A DNA stretch of 44,419 nt from contig JAHBNG010000125.1 of assembly GCA_019217005.1 (NCBI GenBank), positions 1 to 44,419 of the forward strand. Direction: 5' to 3'. Each line of letters opens with the position of its first letter. Positions within the stretch are counted from its first letter, which is position 1. Below are positions 36,058-44,343 of this stretch, one piece after another. Below the pieces are notes generated by a model. That model was not told the origin of the DNA. It ran no database searches and saw only the letters and a program-made list of their open reading frames with translations. The position numbers and the translations under genes are program-made. Source of the stretch: Chloroflexi bacterium TSY (GTDB taxonomy: Bacteria; Chloroflexota; Anaerolineae; Caldilineales; Caldilineaceae).

Positions 36058-36095
36058 CGATTTTGGACATAACTCTGGATTCTGGTCCAAAATCG
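36058..36095. repeat. 11-bp perfect hairpin adjoining the IS256-like element
   Basis: CGATTTTGGAC and GTCCAAAATCG pair perfectly around a 16-base loop. It could be part of a larger element formed with the neighbouring repeat, since the TTTTGG ends recur there. Confidence 0.4.
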
Positions 36096-36183
36096 TGACT
36101 ACGCTAACATTCTTGCCCCTACGTCTCATAATATGAGAACGACATTAGGAGCATATTTTACTACGAAGAACTATATTCTAAAG

Positions 36184-36227
36184 AATAACAAAGGGGCGAA
36201 GCGGATTCACTTTGCCCCTTTGTTATT
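36184..36227 (-). terminator. Intrinsic terminator of the sugar ABC operon
   Basis: AATAACAAAGGGGC pairs with GCCCCTTTGTTATT (14 bp perfect), 28 bases downstream of the binding-protein stop when read on the minus strand. Reading that way, the right arm ends GTTATT and continues TCTTT, a U-rich tail. The best terminator in the window. Confidence 0.75.
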
Positions 36228-36254
36228 AATATCCATGTAAACGTTCAGCGCAAC

Positions 36255-37661
36255 CTAATTCCCGCCTTCTTCCTCCGCAATACGTTGAAGCGCGTCGGTT
36301 AGCTCAGCTTCCAACTCTGGCAATACATCAGCTGCCTGGCCTTCTGAATCTAGGAAGTATGCGCTGAGTGAGTTGCCCCAGATCTGGTTCAACTCATCCC
36401 AACGGACCAACAGGTGGTTGCTGGATTCGAGGCCATGCGGAAAGGCACCTTGGTAAACTTCCTTCACTGCTTCTGGCTCCATGCATTCAAATTGTTCGAA
36501 CCACTCTTCTTGCAGAACGGATTGCGTTGGCGGTGTGTTTGTGGTCTGCATATAGGTGCGAGCATTGTCTTCGCGGACCAAGAACTTCACGAAGGTCCAG
36601 GCATCTTCCAGATCCTGCCCTTCTAATCCAGCGGTGATCACCCACGGATCGGTATAGATGACAGCACGGGTATCTGCATCGGGGCTGCCCCACGGGTTCG
36701 GTGCAACGCCCCAGCAGAAGCCGCCTTCTACCTCAGGTGTTACGCTGGAGTAGACCCACCAGCCCCAGCCACCGTTCTGGCGCATGGCAACCTTGCCGCT
36801 CTGGAAATCACCCCCCAATTGGCTCAGTGCCTGGCTGGCAGCATCGTCCGGTGCAACCTTGTGGACATGAACAAGATCATGATGCTTCTGGTAGGCATCG
36901 ATAATTTCAGATGTGTTGAGCGTGATGCCGTCTGCGAACCCTGTTTCGTATGCGCCATCTGGCCATGGGAACTGACCGAAGATCATGGCAGGCCCTTCAA
37001 TATTCTGACGTCCCATGATCAAACCATATGTGGCGGACGCAGGATCGTCATAATTCTCTGTTAGTGCTTGGGCCTTTTCTAACATGGCGTCCCAGGTCCA
37101 GCTTGTGTCTTCCCAGCTTGTGGGTGGATACTCAACACCAGCAGCATCGAAGAGATCCATGTTGTAGAAGACGTAGCTCCCCGTCGTCAAGAAGGGCAGC
37201 CCCCACTGTTTGCCTTTGCTTTGGTAGATGGCCAGAACTTCGGGAATAAAGACGCTGGTATCAAGCTGATCGCGCTCGATGAGTGGTGTCAAATCAGTGA
37301 TCAAGCCACGAGCGCGGTCACTGGCAAAGCCGTCACCTCCCCAGTTGGTGGACCAGACGTGTAGCGGCTCACCGGCAGCGATCATTGCCTCACGTTTCAC
37401 GGCAATGTCTGGCTGATCAATGATCAAGAGATTGACCTTGATCTCATCCTGTTCCCCCTCGAAAGCTGGAATCACCACATCCTGTTCCCAAGGATTTTCA
37501 CTTGTGCTTGTGCGCACCATCCAGGTGATTTCACGGACGTCCGCCATTGCCTCGCCATCACTGCTTGCGCCCGGGGAATCACCACCAGCTACACAAGCCG
37601 CCAAGACAAATGTGGCAACCAGCAGCATACTGAGTGCGAGGAAAGTTCGTCGTTTCAACAT
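36255..37661 (-). CDS. Sugar ABC transporter substrate-binding lipoprotein
   Basis: 468 residues. Signal with lipobox: MLKRRTFLALSMLLVATFV then LAACVAGG, so the mature protein is lipid-anchored. The body follows family 1 extracellular binding proteins (ITWMVRTSTSENPWEQDVVI near the front; GLPFLTTGSYVFYNMDLFDA; WTWDAMLEKAQAL). The start has AAAGGAGATAAACTCT. It is the last gene of its operon, after both permeases, unusual for this family where the binding protein usually comes first. An intrinsic terminator follows. No specific sugar can be read. Confidence 0.92.
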   Translation of the reverse strand: MLKRRTFLALSMLLVATFVLAACVAGGDSPGASSDGEAMADVREITWMVRTSTSENPWEQDVVIPAFEGEQDEIKVNLLIIDQPDIAVKREAMIAAGEPLHVWSTNWGGDGFASDRARGLITDLTPLIERDQLDTSVFIPEVLAIYQSKGKQWGLPFLTTGSYVFYNMDLFDAAGVEYPPTSWEDTSWTWDAMLEKAQALTENYDDPASATYGLIMGRQNIEGPAMIFGQFPWPDGAYETGFADGITLNTSEIIDAYQKHHDLVHVHKVAPDDAASQALSQLGGDFQSGKVAMRQNGGWGWWVYSSVTPEVEGGFCWGVAPNPWGSPDADTRAVIYTDPWVITAGLEGQDLEDAWTFVKFLVREDNARTYMQTTNTPPTQSVLQEEWFEQFECMEPEAVKEVYQGAFPHGLESSNHLLVRWDELNQIWGNSLSAYFLDSEGQAADVLPELEAELTDALQRIAEEEGGN

Positions 37662-37877
37662 AGAGTTTATCTCCTTTATAGATTGGTAAACTTTGATTTG
37701 AATTGATGGATTAATGTATAGTCAATCAGGTTATTGCTTGATGAGTGATTCTGGCGTGTTGCGTATTGCGTGTTGCGTGAACTGATTGACTTCTGTTTGG
37801 GCTACTCGGAATTATTTAGAGAGTCGATGTTGTTGCTGTCCTGGATTACGGCTATGCACCTTGCAACTCTGCCCACT

Positions 37878-38792
37878 TTACCCCTTCACACCACTAATTA
37901 CAATACCTTGTACGAAATAACGCTGAGCGATAAAGAATACGACGACGCAGGGCAAAATGGCCACGAGTGATGCGGCCATATACCAGTGCCAGGGCGTGCC
38001 GCCAAAGGGTGTGCGGAACATGGCTAGCCCAAGCGAAACAGTAAAGAGTCGGTTGTCGTTCAGGTAGATCAGGGGGCCTTGGTAGGTGTTCCAATGGAAG
38101 ATAAAGGACATAATGGCGACAACGCCCAGAACCGGCTTGGAGAGTGGGAGAATAATACGTGACCAGATGGTCAGATATCCTGCTCCTTCGATAATGGCGG
38201 CTTCGTCATACTCTTTGGGTAGTCCCATGAAGAATTGACGCATCAGAAAGATCAGATAAGCGCTGCCAAACCAGGCTGGTACGATCAATGGTTTAAACGA
38301 GTTGAGCCATTCGAGTTTGGAAAAGAGTACATACTGCGGAATGAGGGTCACTTCGTTTGGAATCATCAAAGTTGCTAGAACGGCGATAAAGATCACGTTG
38401 CGTCCAGGAGCGCGGAGACGGGCAAAGCCAAATGCAATAAAAGAGTTTGAGATGACTTCGCCCACAACAACCATCAAGGCAAAATAGAGCGAATTGATGA
38501 AGTAGGTGCCAAAGGGGTTAAAGGTGAGTGCATCGATGTAGTTGTTCCAATTCATTGTAGCTGGAATCCAGCTTGGCGGCATTTGAAATACCTCAATTTC
38601 GCTCTTGAGCGATGTTGAGAGCATCCACAAGATCGGGAACATGACAAGGCCCAATCCCAAAAGGGCAATCAGCGTCGCCACCGTGGCAATAAAATTTTCT
38701 TGGAATCTTGCACTGCCAAAGAGGCGCGGCTTTCCATAGTCGATCGCAGTTGCTTCAAGTTGTGAATTGCTGGTCAAGCTCTGTTCGGCCAT
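37878..38792 (-). CDS. Carbohydrate ABC transporter permease (MalG-like)
   Basis: 304 residues with six predicted membrane segments (FIATVATLIALLGLGLVMF first). The cytoplasmic EAA loop that docks the ATPase is EYDEAAIIEGAGYLTIWSRI. It follows the MalF-like gene by 41 bases, with AAGGTG before its ATG. The 216-base gap to the binding-protein gene is long for one operon, so a second promoter may sit there; the gap includes a small GCGTGTTGCGTATTGCGT direct repeat. Confidence 0.92.
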   Translation of the reverse strand: MAEQSLTSNSQLEATAIDYGKPRLFGSARFQENFIATVATLIALLGLGLVMFPILWMLSTSLKSEIEVFQMPPSWIPATMNWNNYIDALTFNPFGTYFINSLYFALMVVVGEVISNSFIAFGFARLRAPGRNVIFIAVLATLMIPNEVTLIPQYVLFSKLEWLNSFKPLIVPAWFGSAYLIFLMRQFFMGLPKEYDEAAIIEGAGYLTIWSRIILPLSKPVLGVVAIMSFIFHWNTYQGPLIYLNDNRLFTVSLGLAMFRTPFGGTPWHWYMAASLVAILPCVVVFFIAQRYFVQGIVISGVKG

Positions 38793-38833
38793 AGGTCACC
38801 TTAAAAATATATAGATATCAAAAATCTAAACCG

Positions 38834-39784
38834 TTAAATTGTCCCTTCATCGCCTGGGTTTTCGTAGTAGACGGCCTGTCTGGAAAAGCGGAAGGCCAGG
38901 ATCGTCAGGATAAGAATGACGAGGAATAGAATCCAGGCTTGGGCCGATGCGTAGCCAAAACGGTAGCGGCGAAAGGCGTTGTTATAGAGATAGAGCACGT
39001 AGAACATGGAGGAATAAGCTGGTCCACCTGCGCCTTGGGAGATGATATATGCCTGGGTGAAAATCTGGAATGAGCCGATAATTCCGGTAATGAAGGTGAA
39101 GAGAATGACGGGCGAGATCATCGGCAAGGTGACATTGCGGAAACGTTGCCACGCGTTTGCGCCGTCGATGCGCGCCGCTTCGTAGAGCACGGTTGGCACG
39201 CCCTGTAAGCCAGCTAAATAAATCAACATTGGCCCACCAAATCCCCACAGACTTACTAAAGCATAAGATGGCACCACCCACTTGGGATCAAAGAACCAGC
39301 CCGGTCCTGTTATGCCCAATGGGATGACTCCATTTGGACCGAATAGATAGGCAATGCCATAGTTAACAATGCCAAATGCAGGATTAAGCAGTAGCTGAAA
39401 GAGAAACGCCACAGCGACGCTACTGACGATCAGTGATGGCAGATAATAGAGTGTACGAAAGATGCCCAAAAACGGAACCCGCTGATTCAATAGCATGGCC
39501 AAGGCCAGTGAAAAAACCAGACCAACCGGCACGCTCAAAAACGTGTAGTAGGCTGAAACTTGTAGCGACTTATAAAAGATCTTGTCACCAAAGAGATCCG
39601 CGTAATTCTCGAAGCCAAGCCACGTGAGGCTCGTGATGTTATATTTGGTAAAGCTCAAGAACATAGAAGCAAAGATTGGCACACCGCGAAAAAGAATAAA
39701 ACCAATCACCCAGGGCGAAATAAAGATCCAGAACCAGAGCATTTCCTTCCGCGCCATTCTTGTTTTGGGTAATATACCGACCAT
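38834..39784 (-). CDS. Carbohydrate ABC transporter permease (MalF-like)
   Basis: 316 residues, about six membrane segments. EAA loop LYEAARIDGANAWQRFRNVT. First gene of the operon, with AAGGA before its ATG. Together with the MalG-like permease it forms the membrane channel of a sugar importer. No ATP-binding subunit is encoded nearby, so a shared MsmX/UgpC-type ATPase from elsewhere is likely (known for such systems, inferred here). Confidence 0.92.
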   Translation of the reverse strand: MVGILPKTRMARKEMLWFWIFISPWVIGFILFRGVPIFASMFLSFTKYNITSLTWLGFENYADLFGDKIFYKSLQVSAYYTFLSVPVGLVFSLALAMLLNQRVPFLGIFRTLYYLPSLIVSSVAVAFLFQLLLNPAFGIVNYGIAYLFGPNGVIPLGITGPGWFFDPKWVVPSYALVSLWGFGGPMLIYLAGLQGVPTVLYEAARIDGANAWQRFRNVTLPMISPVILFTFITGIIGSFQIFTQAYIISQGAGGPAYSSMFYVLYLYNNAFRRYRFGYASAQAWILFLVILILTILAFRFSRQAVYYENPGDEGTI

Positions 39785-39851
39785 AATGAATTCCTTACCG
39801 CTTTCCCAGATAGTCGTGAACAGTTGTCAGGTCACAACTACCTATATACCA

Positions 39852-39949
39852 TAGACATTAGTAGGGATTGAAAAATAGGACACAGATTTTCCGGATGAAC
39901 ACGGATTATCCCAGAGCCAATCCGTGAAATCTGTGTTCATCCGGGTCCC
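39852..39949. repeat. GGACACGGAT palindromic repeat, copy 2
   Basis: Inverted relative to the 5816 copy. It carries AGGACACAGATTT at the left and ATCCGGGTCCC at the right and shares GTAGGGATTGAAAA and TAGACATTA on the outside, showing the repeat unit is longer than its hairpin. It sits between the convergently spaced ABC operon start and the beta-propeller gene end. Confidence 0.6.
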
Positions 39950-39983
39950 ATCTTCTGAATCCTTATAATCTCTCATAAACCGT

Positions 39984-41216
39984 TCACTGCGTATTGGATG
40001 TATACGCCAAAATACGTCCATCCACGGTCCGCACATATACAGCGTTTCCCGATGCAATCGGCGCTGCGTTCGAATATTCCGCATCGCTGGTGCGCCAAAC
40101 TTCTTGCCCGTCGGCCAAATTGAGTGCACGCAGTTGGCTACCCCCATCCGCGCGGGTCACGATATAGAGCTGATTCTCTGTCACGACTGGCAATGAGACA
40201 AAATTAGTGGCCCCATAAGACCAAGCCATGCGTCCATCTTGGATGTCCAGCGCAAAGAGTTGATTCGTGGATTTGGCAAAGGCATACCTCGTTGATGCTG
40301 CCGCTGGAATCATAGACATCTCATCGAACTGCTTCTCCCAGAGGATTTTGCCGTTCTGTCGATCAAGAGCAATCACTCGATCAAAGCTTGTCACAATAAC
40401 TCGCTCTCCGAAAACGACTGGTGCAAAGTAGAGCGTCAACGTACCATGTTCGAATTGCCAACGTTCCGCCCCAGTCGCAACCTCAAGTGCATAGACCCGT
40501 TCAAAATCGGCCAAATAGAGTAGATCTCCGGCAACAGAGACGGATGAGGCAATTGGATCGACTGTTTGATAACGCCAGATTTCACTGCCTTTGTCTACAT
40601 CAAAAGCGATGAGTGTCTCGGCTGCCCCAACGAAAATCAGATCGCCAGCAACAACGGGTGCAGTAACGTGTCCCCCTAAATTATCGTATTGACTGCCAAC
40701 CTTCGGGAATTTGTATTCCCACAGCTTGGCACTCGCATCAACACTGAGGGCATAGAGGTAGCCATCGTCTCCCGACTCTGCGCGTACAAAAACCCGTTCA
40801 CCTGCAACAGTTGGTGACAGAAAAAAGCCAGGCAAATTTAACTGCCATTGTCGGTTGTTGCTATTTCTGCTGTCCATCAAAGACAATGCGTGCAATTGGC
40901 GAGCACTGTCTGCAAAAAGTATCCCATTGGCAATTGTCGGTGGACTGGTAAATTGGGTGTCACCATCAATCACAAACTCCGCTTGGAGAGTCAGGGGGGC
41001 ATCGATTGTCTCTTCAATGAAGCGATGTCGCTTTGGACTTGCCCCTTCAATTGCCCAGTATCCCGAATCAGAAATCTGAAGAGGACGGCTACAGGCTGCA
41101 AAAAATATGCTCGAGGTAATAAGCATTGCAAAAACAACAATATTGCAACTTGTACGATGTGCTAAAAATTGGCAATAGACGTAATTTATCAGGTTTATGC
41201 ACCTTATTGGAATCAA
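39984..41216 (-). CDS. PQQ-like beta-propeller lipoprotein
   Basis: 410 residues. The hydrophobic segment IVVFAMLITSSIFFAAC is a lipoprotein signal, though about 25 residues precede it, so the true start may be a little further in; no better start codon is present. The mature part is a series of about seven WD-like PQQ blades (GILFADSARQLHALSL, VFVRAESGDDGYLYALSV, LIFVGAAETLIAFDVDKG, LLYLADFERVYALEVATG, VIVTSFDRVIALDRQNGK). Such propellers either scaffold protein complexes or bind PQQ; no dehydrogenase catalytic motif is visible, so a scaffold or sensor role is more likely. Confidence 0.85.
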   Translation of the reverse strand: MIPIRCINLINYVYCQFLAHRTSCNIVVFAMLITSSIFFAACSRPLQISDSGYWAIEGASPKRHRFIEETIDAPLTLQAEFVIDGDTQFTSPPTIANGILFADSARQLHALSLMDSRNSNNRQWQLNLPGFFLSPTVAGERVFVRAESGDDGYLYALSVDASAKLWEYKFPKVGSQYDNLGGHVTAPVVAGDLIFVGAAETLIAFDVDKGSEIWRYQTVDPIASSVSVAGDLLYLADFERVYALEVATGAERWQFEHGTLTLYFAPVVFGERVIVTSFDRVIALDRQNGKILWEKQFDEMSMIPAAASTRYAFAKSTNQLFALDIQDGRMAWSYGATNFVSLPVVTENQLYIVTRADGGSQLRALNLADGQEVWRTSDAEYSNAAPIASGNAVYVRTVDGRILAYTSNTQ

Positions 41217-41454
41217 TTTCGCTATGCTGTGGTCCTGATGAGAACCAGAGTATTCGTCAACCCAATTTTCCTGGAAGGGATCGCAGATAGATTCGTTTGG
41301 CTCACCATCAGTAGATCACAACATGGAGAAGACATTAATGCACTCACTGTGCACGATTCAGTTGAATCAAAACGCAGGCAACTTCTATGGGGGACTAGCG
41401 GGAGCATTCTAATTCACGAAAGCGGCATCTGTCAACATCTTCGCCTTCGTCTTA

Positions 41455-41535
41455 GTGCTTATCCGAAAAGTTCTGTGACGATGCACTCTTACTCGAGAAG
41501 CCGGTCGGACTCACAACCACTTTTCGGATAGGTTC
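41455..41535. mobile_element. 81-bp MITE family D, copy 2 (TTA target duplication)
   Basis: Same orientation and length as the 34330 copy. TTA flanks it (41452-41454 and 41536-41538). The right-hand TTA is, on the minus strand, the TAA stop of the CitE-like gene, so insertion took place exactly at a stop codon and kept the protein intact. Confidence 0.8.
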
Positions 41536-42423
41536 TTAACCTCTCCCAGCCCGCGCCAAAACCCGATAAGCAGCACGAACCATCGGCATATCAACCATCT
41601 TCCCATCTAGTTCAAACGCACCTGTCCCCGCTTCTTGATGTTGATTGAACAGATCGATGAGCTGTTGAGCTTGCTCGATTTCATCTTGTGAAGGTGAAAA
41701 GACCCGGTTGATGACCGCGAGTTGGTTGGGATGAATGGCCATCTTGCCCATATAGCCCATCTTTTGTACAAAAGTACAATCTGCTTCCAACCCTGCCTCA
41801 TCATGAATGCTTGTAAAAACAGTATCAATGGCCTGCAGTCCAAACGCGGCAGCTGTTGTGACAACGGCGCTTCGGGCGTAAAATACCTCCCAGCCATCCG
41901 CTGTACGGATTGCACCAATATCCCCGGCCAGATCTTCTGCCCCAAACATCAATGCATCCAGACGAGGTGTCGAGTTTGCGATTTCGCGTAAATTCAGAAC
42001 CCCGAGGGCCGTTTCTATTACGGCAAGCAATCGAATTGACAGAATAGGCCATTCATTCTCACGTTCAACACTGGTCAAATAATCATCAACATCCATGAGA
42101 TGAATCGGCTGTTCTACTTTGGGCACAACCAATCCGTCTGGACGAGCACCGCTCACTGCATCCAGATCGGCACGCTGAAACTCAGACTCGACGGGGTTCA
42201 CGCGGACAAGTCGTTCACGCGGACCAAAATCGAGTTTGCACAGGGCTTGATCGATTGTTTCTCGCGCTTCTGGCTTGCGGCTGAGGGCAACACCATCTTC
42301 AAGATCCATGATGACTGAATCAACCGGTAGCTGCGTCGCTTTCTCAATTTTGCGGCGACTATCTCCCGGCATAAAGAGAAGCGATTTGCGAATCAGTAGG
42401 AGCGGACGGGAATGATCTGGCAT
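41536..42423 (-). CDS. HpcH/HpaI aldolase / CitE-like CoA-ester lyase
   Basis: 295 residues. Signatures: RKSLLFMPGDSRRKIEKA, VIMDLEDGVALSRKPEAR (metal-binding acidic cluster), LLAVIETALGVLNLREIA (Glu ligand) and DALMFGAEDLAGDIGA. The family cleaves malyl-CoA, citramalyl-CoA or citryl-CoA type esters with Mg2+. The C-terminal helix is present. It starts with AGGTG upstream. The neighbouring genes give no pathway, so the substrate is open; malyl/citramalyl-CoA is plausible in autotrophic or propionate-using Chloroflexota. Confidence 0.88.
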   Translation of the reverse strand: MPDHSRPLLLIRKSLLFMPGDSRRKIEKATQLPVDSVIMDLEDGVALSRKPEARETIDQALCKLDFGPRERLVRVNPVESEFQRADLDAVSGARPDGLVVPKVEQPIHLMDVDDYLTSVERENEWPILSIRLLAVIETALGVLNLREIANSTPRLDALMFGAEDLAGDIGAIRTADGWEVFYARSAVVTTAAAFGLQAIDTVFTSIHDEAGLEADCTFVQKMGYMGKMAIHPNQLAVINRVFSPSQDEIEQAQQLIDLFNQHQEAGTGAFELDGKMVDMPMVRAAYRVLARAGRG

Positions 42424-42529
42424 AATTGATTCACCTGGGTTGAATAAGGATTACGTTCAATATAATAGACGATTACCAGCAATGCCAAATTTGACATCCA
42501 CTTATCATTCGGCCCGGGTGTAAATCTGG

Positions 42530-43388
42530 TTAGTCGATCTGATAAACAAACATCAACCGTTGCTCACTGATAGGCCAGCGCAGAGTCTTAAGATCGCCGT
42601 CTGGAAATCGCTTTTGTAAAACGCGTAGCTCGGATTCCTGATCGATCGATAGTACGTAAACAATCGATCTATTGCCATTCGTGGTTGGGCCCCCCTGCAA
42701 ACTCATAGGGAGCCACAGTTGCCAATGAATCAACACTAAGTAGATGATGATGCGTGGTATGTGGTGCCATGTAGCGTTGCACATGGGAGAGACGATAACC
42801 GAACGTGCGATTGCCCACATACCAGACTTCTGTTCCCAATGGTTGCTGCCGTAAATAGTGGCCCAACATGGTCGCTCCCTGCGATACGATGGTACCATAA
42901 GTCTCCCGGTACAAATAGTCTCCAAAATAGTGCCAAATGCTCGTTGCGACGAGATAGCACACAAGAACGACTTCAACAATGCGTAAAAATGTCTGCCTTC
43001 GTGGCCAATAATTGTTTGCTTTTTCAAACAGCCAATCAATTGCGACAGCCATCAAAATAGTGACCACCGGTGCCAGCGTCAGATAACGCTGAACGGCTGG
43101 CGGATTGCGTAAGAGTACACCGCCAAATATTGCGGTTAATAGCATCCAAGCAAGCAGCAATTGAAAGCGACGCTGCCGGATTTGGTACAAAGCAATGAAT
43201 ATTCCCATTGCCAACAATAAAGCTGCAACTCCATGTGAAAGCGGTTGTTCCAAATCATAGTAATTTCCATGACCGTGTTCTGGAAAGTAGTGGAACACAA
43301 GGAAACTGCGCCCAATTTGGGTCAACCAAAATTGATGCACTGACCACTCTTGACTTGTCGTCGTTTGCGCAATCCAGTCGCTATTCAC
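42530..43388 (-). CDS. GT39-type membrane glycosyltransferase, C-terminal part (two frame breaks)
   Basis: The continuation of the gene starting at 44343. ORF 42669-43388 carries several membrane segments (GVAALLLAMGIFIALYQI; LAWMLLTAIFGGVLL; LTLAPVVTILMAVAI) and then soluble sequence ending in EFAGGPNHEWQ. A second break falls at the C6 run 42690-42695: dropping one base continues as GPTTNGNRSIVYVL and ELRVLQKRFPDGDLKTLRW to a stop at 42530, a natural C-terminal domain for this family. I therefore extend the gene to 42530. With both runs corrected the protein has about 603 residues. Confidence 0.75.
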
Positions 43389-44343
43389 CCCCTCGAGCTG
43401 CAGACGTGTAAGAAAAAAAATTTGGATCGAGCACGATATTCTGAGCCAGCAATACTGTCGTTTGCAAAAGTCCGCATAGCACGATGATCGCTGGAAGCCA
43501 AATCATGGGCCGTGTCCATACATCCTGTATGCGATAGTGATGAATATACCAGGCCATTCCCATGAGCAGCGTGAGAGGAATGAAAAGACGCGCCCCTGTG
43601 TAGAAATGGAGAGATAGCCCTATCAGAACACCAGCAAGCCCCAAGAACTCCCTGCGTTTCGTTCGAAGTCCGATGATCAGTGCACTGAATATCAACGTGC
43701 CAAAAAATGGATCCGTTACGTTATTGACCGCAAGGCGGCTCATGTGAATGTGAAAGTGATATGTAGCAAGCAGGACTGTTGCAATGATGGCGATTCGTTG
43801 CGAAAAGAGCAGCCGCGCCATGAGATAAACAGGAAGTATTGTTAATGTACCAATGATGGCAGATGGAACCCGGAGTGCCGCCACAGTTTGACCAAAGAGT
43901 CGAATGCCACCAGAGAGAATATAGTACCAGAGATTGGTCGTGCTGAACTCGTCAAAGAGATAGATCTTTACCGTTGGGTTCTTGATCAGTGCGAGCGTTT
44001 TTATTCCCATCACGGCTTCGTCGTTGTGTAGAGCGAATGGTGCGCTCTCCAACTTGTAGACACGGAGAACAAGCGCTGCGATCAAAATGGTTCCAATCGC
44101 TACCAGATCAAGACGGTTCCAACTGAACCCCAGCGACAGTGGCTCAGTTTGATGCTCTCGAGTCAGAGCCCAACAACTATAAAGAAACAGACTGAGTCCG
44201 GTCACCCAAAATAGCACAGACATTATGCGAGATTGGAATATATTGGCCGCCATCAAAGCGTAGAATCCCGCAAGAGCCAGTGCATGTACAGAATGTGGCC
44301 AGTGCAATCTAGCCGGTACATTGAATCTTCGCATCATCTGCAT
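43381..44343 (-). CDS. GT39-type membrane glycosyltransferase, N-terminal part (frameshift)
   Basis: 320 residues. After an N-terminal membrane segment come RVYKLESAPFALHNDEAVMG, whose acidic DE pair is the catalytic site of ArnT/PMT-type polyprenol-phosphate sugar transferases, and about eight further helices (LYIILSGG-like, ILPVYLMARLLF, HFHIHMSRLAVNNVTDP). The frame breaks at the eight-A run on the plus strand (43413-43420): with seven, DPNFF continues as LTRLQLEGVNSDWIAQ into the next ORF. Role: transfers a sugar from a lipid-phosphate donor outside the membrane. The gene is transcribed toward the CitE-like gene. Confidence 0.85.
   Translation of the reverse strand: MQMMRRFNVPARLHWPHSVHALALAGFYALMAANIFQSRIMSVLFWVTGLSLFLYSCWALTREHQTEPLSLGFSWNRLDLVAIGTILIAALVLRVYKLESAPFALHNDEAVMGIKTLALIKNPTVKIYLFDEFSTTNLWYYILSGGIRLFGQTVAALRVPSAIIGTLTILPVYLMARLLFSQRIAIIATVLLATYHFHIHMSRLAVNNVTDPFFGTLIFSALIIGLRTKRREFLGLAGVLIGLSLHFYTGARLFIPLTLLMGMAWYIHHYRIQDVWTRPMIWLPAIIVLCGLLQTTVLLAQNIVLDPNFFSYTSAARGGE

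Noticed and set aside
37754..37779. GCGTGTTGCGTATTGCGT direct repeats as a CRISPR or iteron array
   Set aside because: Only two to three short imperfect units with no spacers; too little for an array or origin.
42736..43060. Overlapping ORFs of 74-99 codons in the GT39 region
   Set aside because: Shadows of the frameshifted membrane protein; they lack starts with ribosome sites and protein-like sequence.
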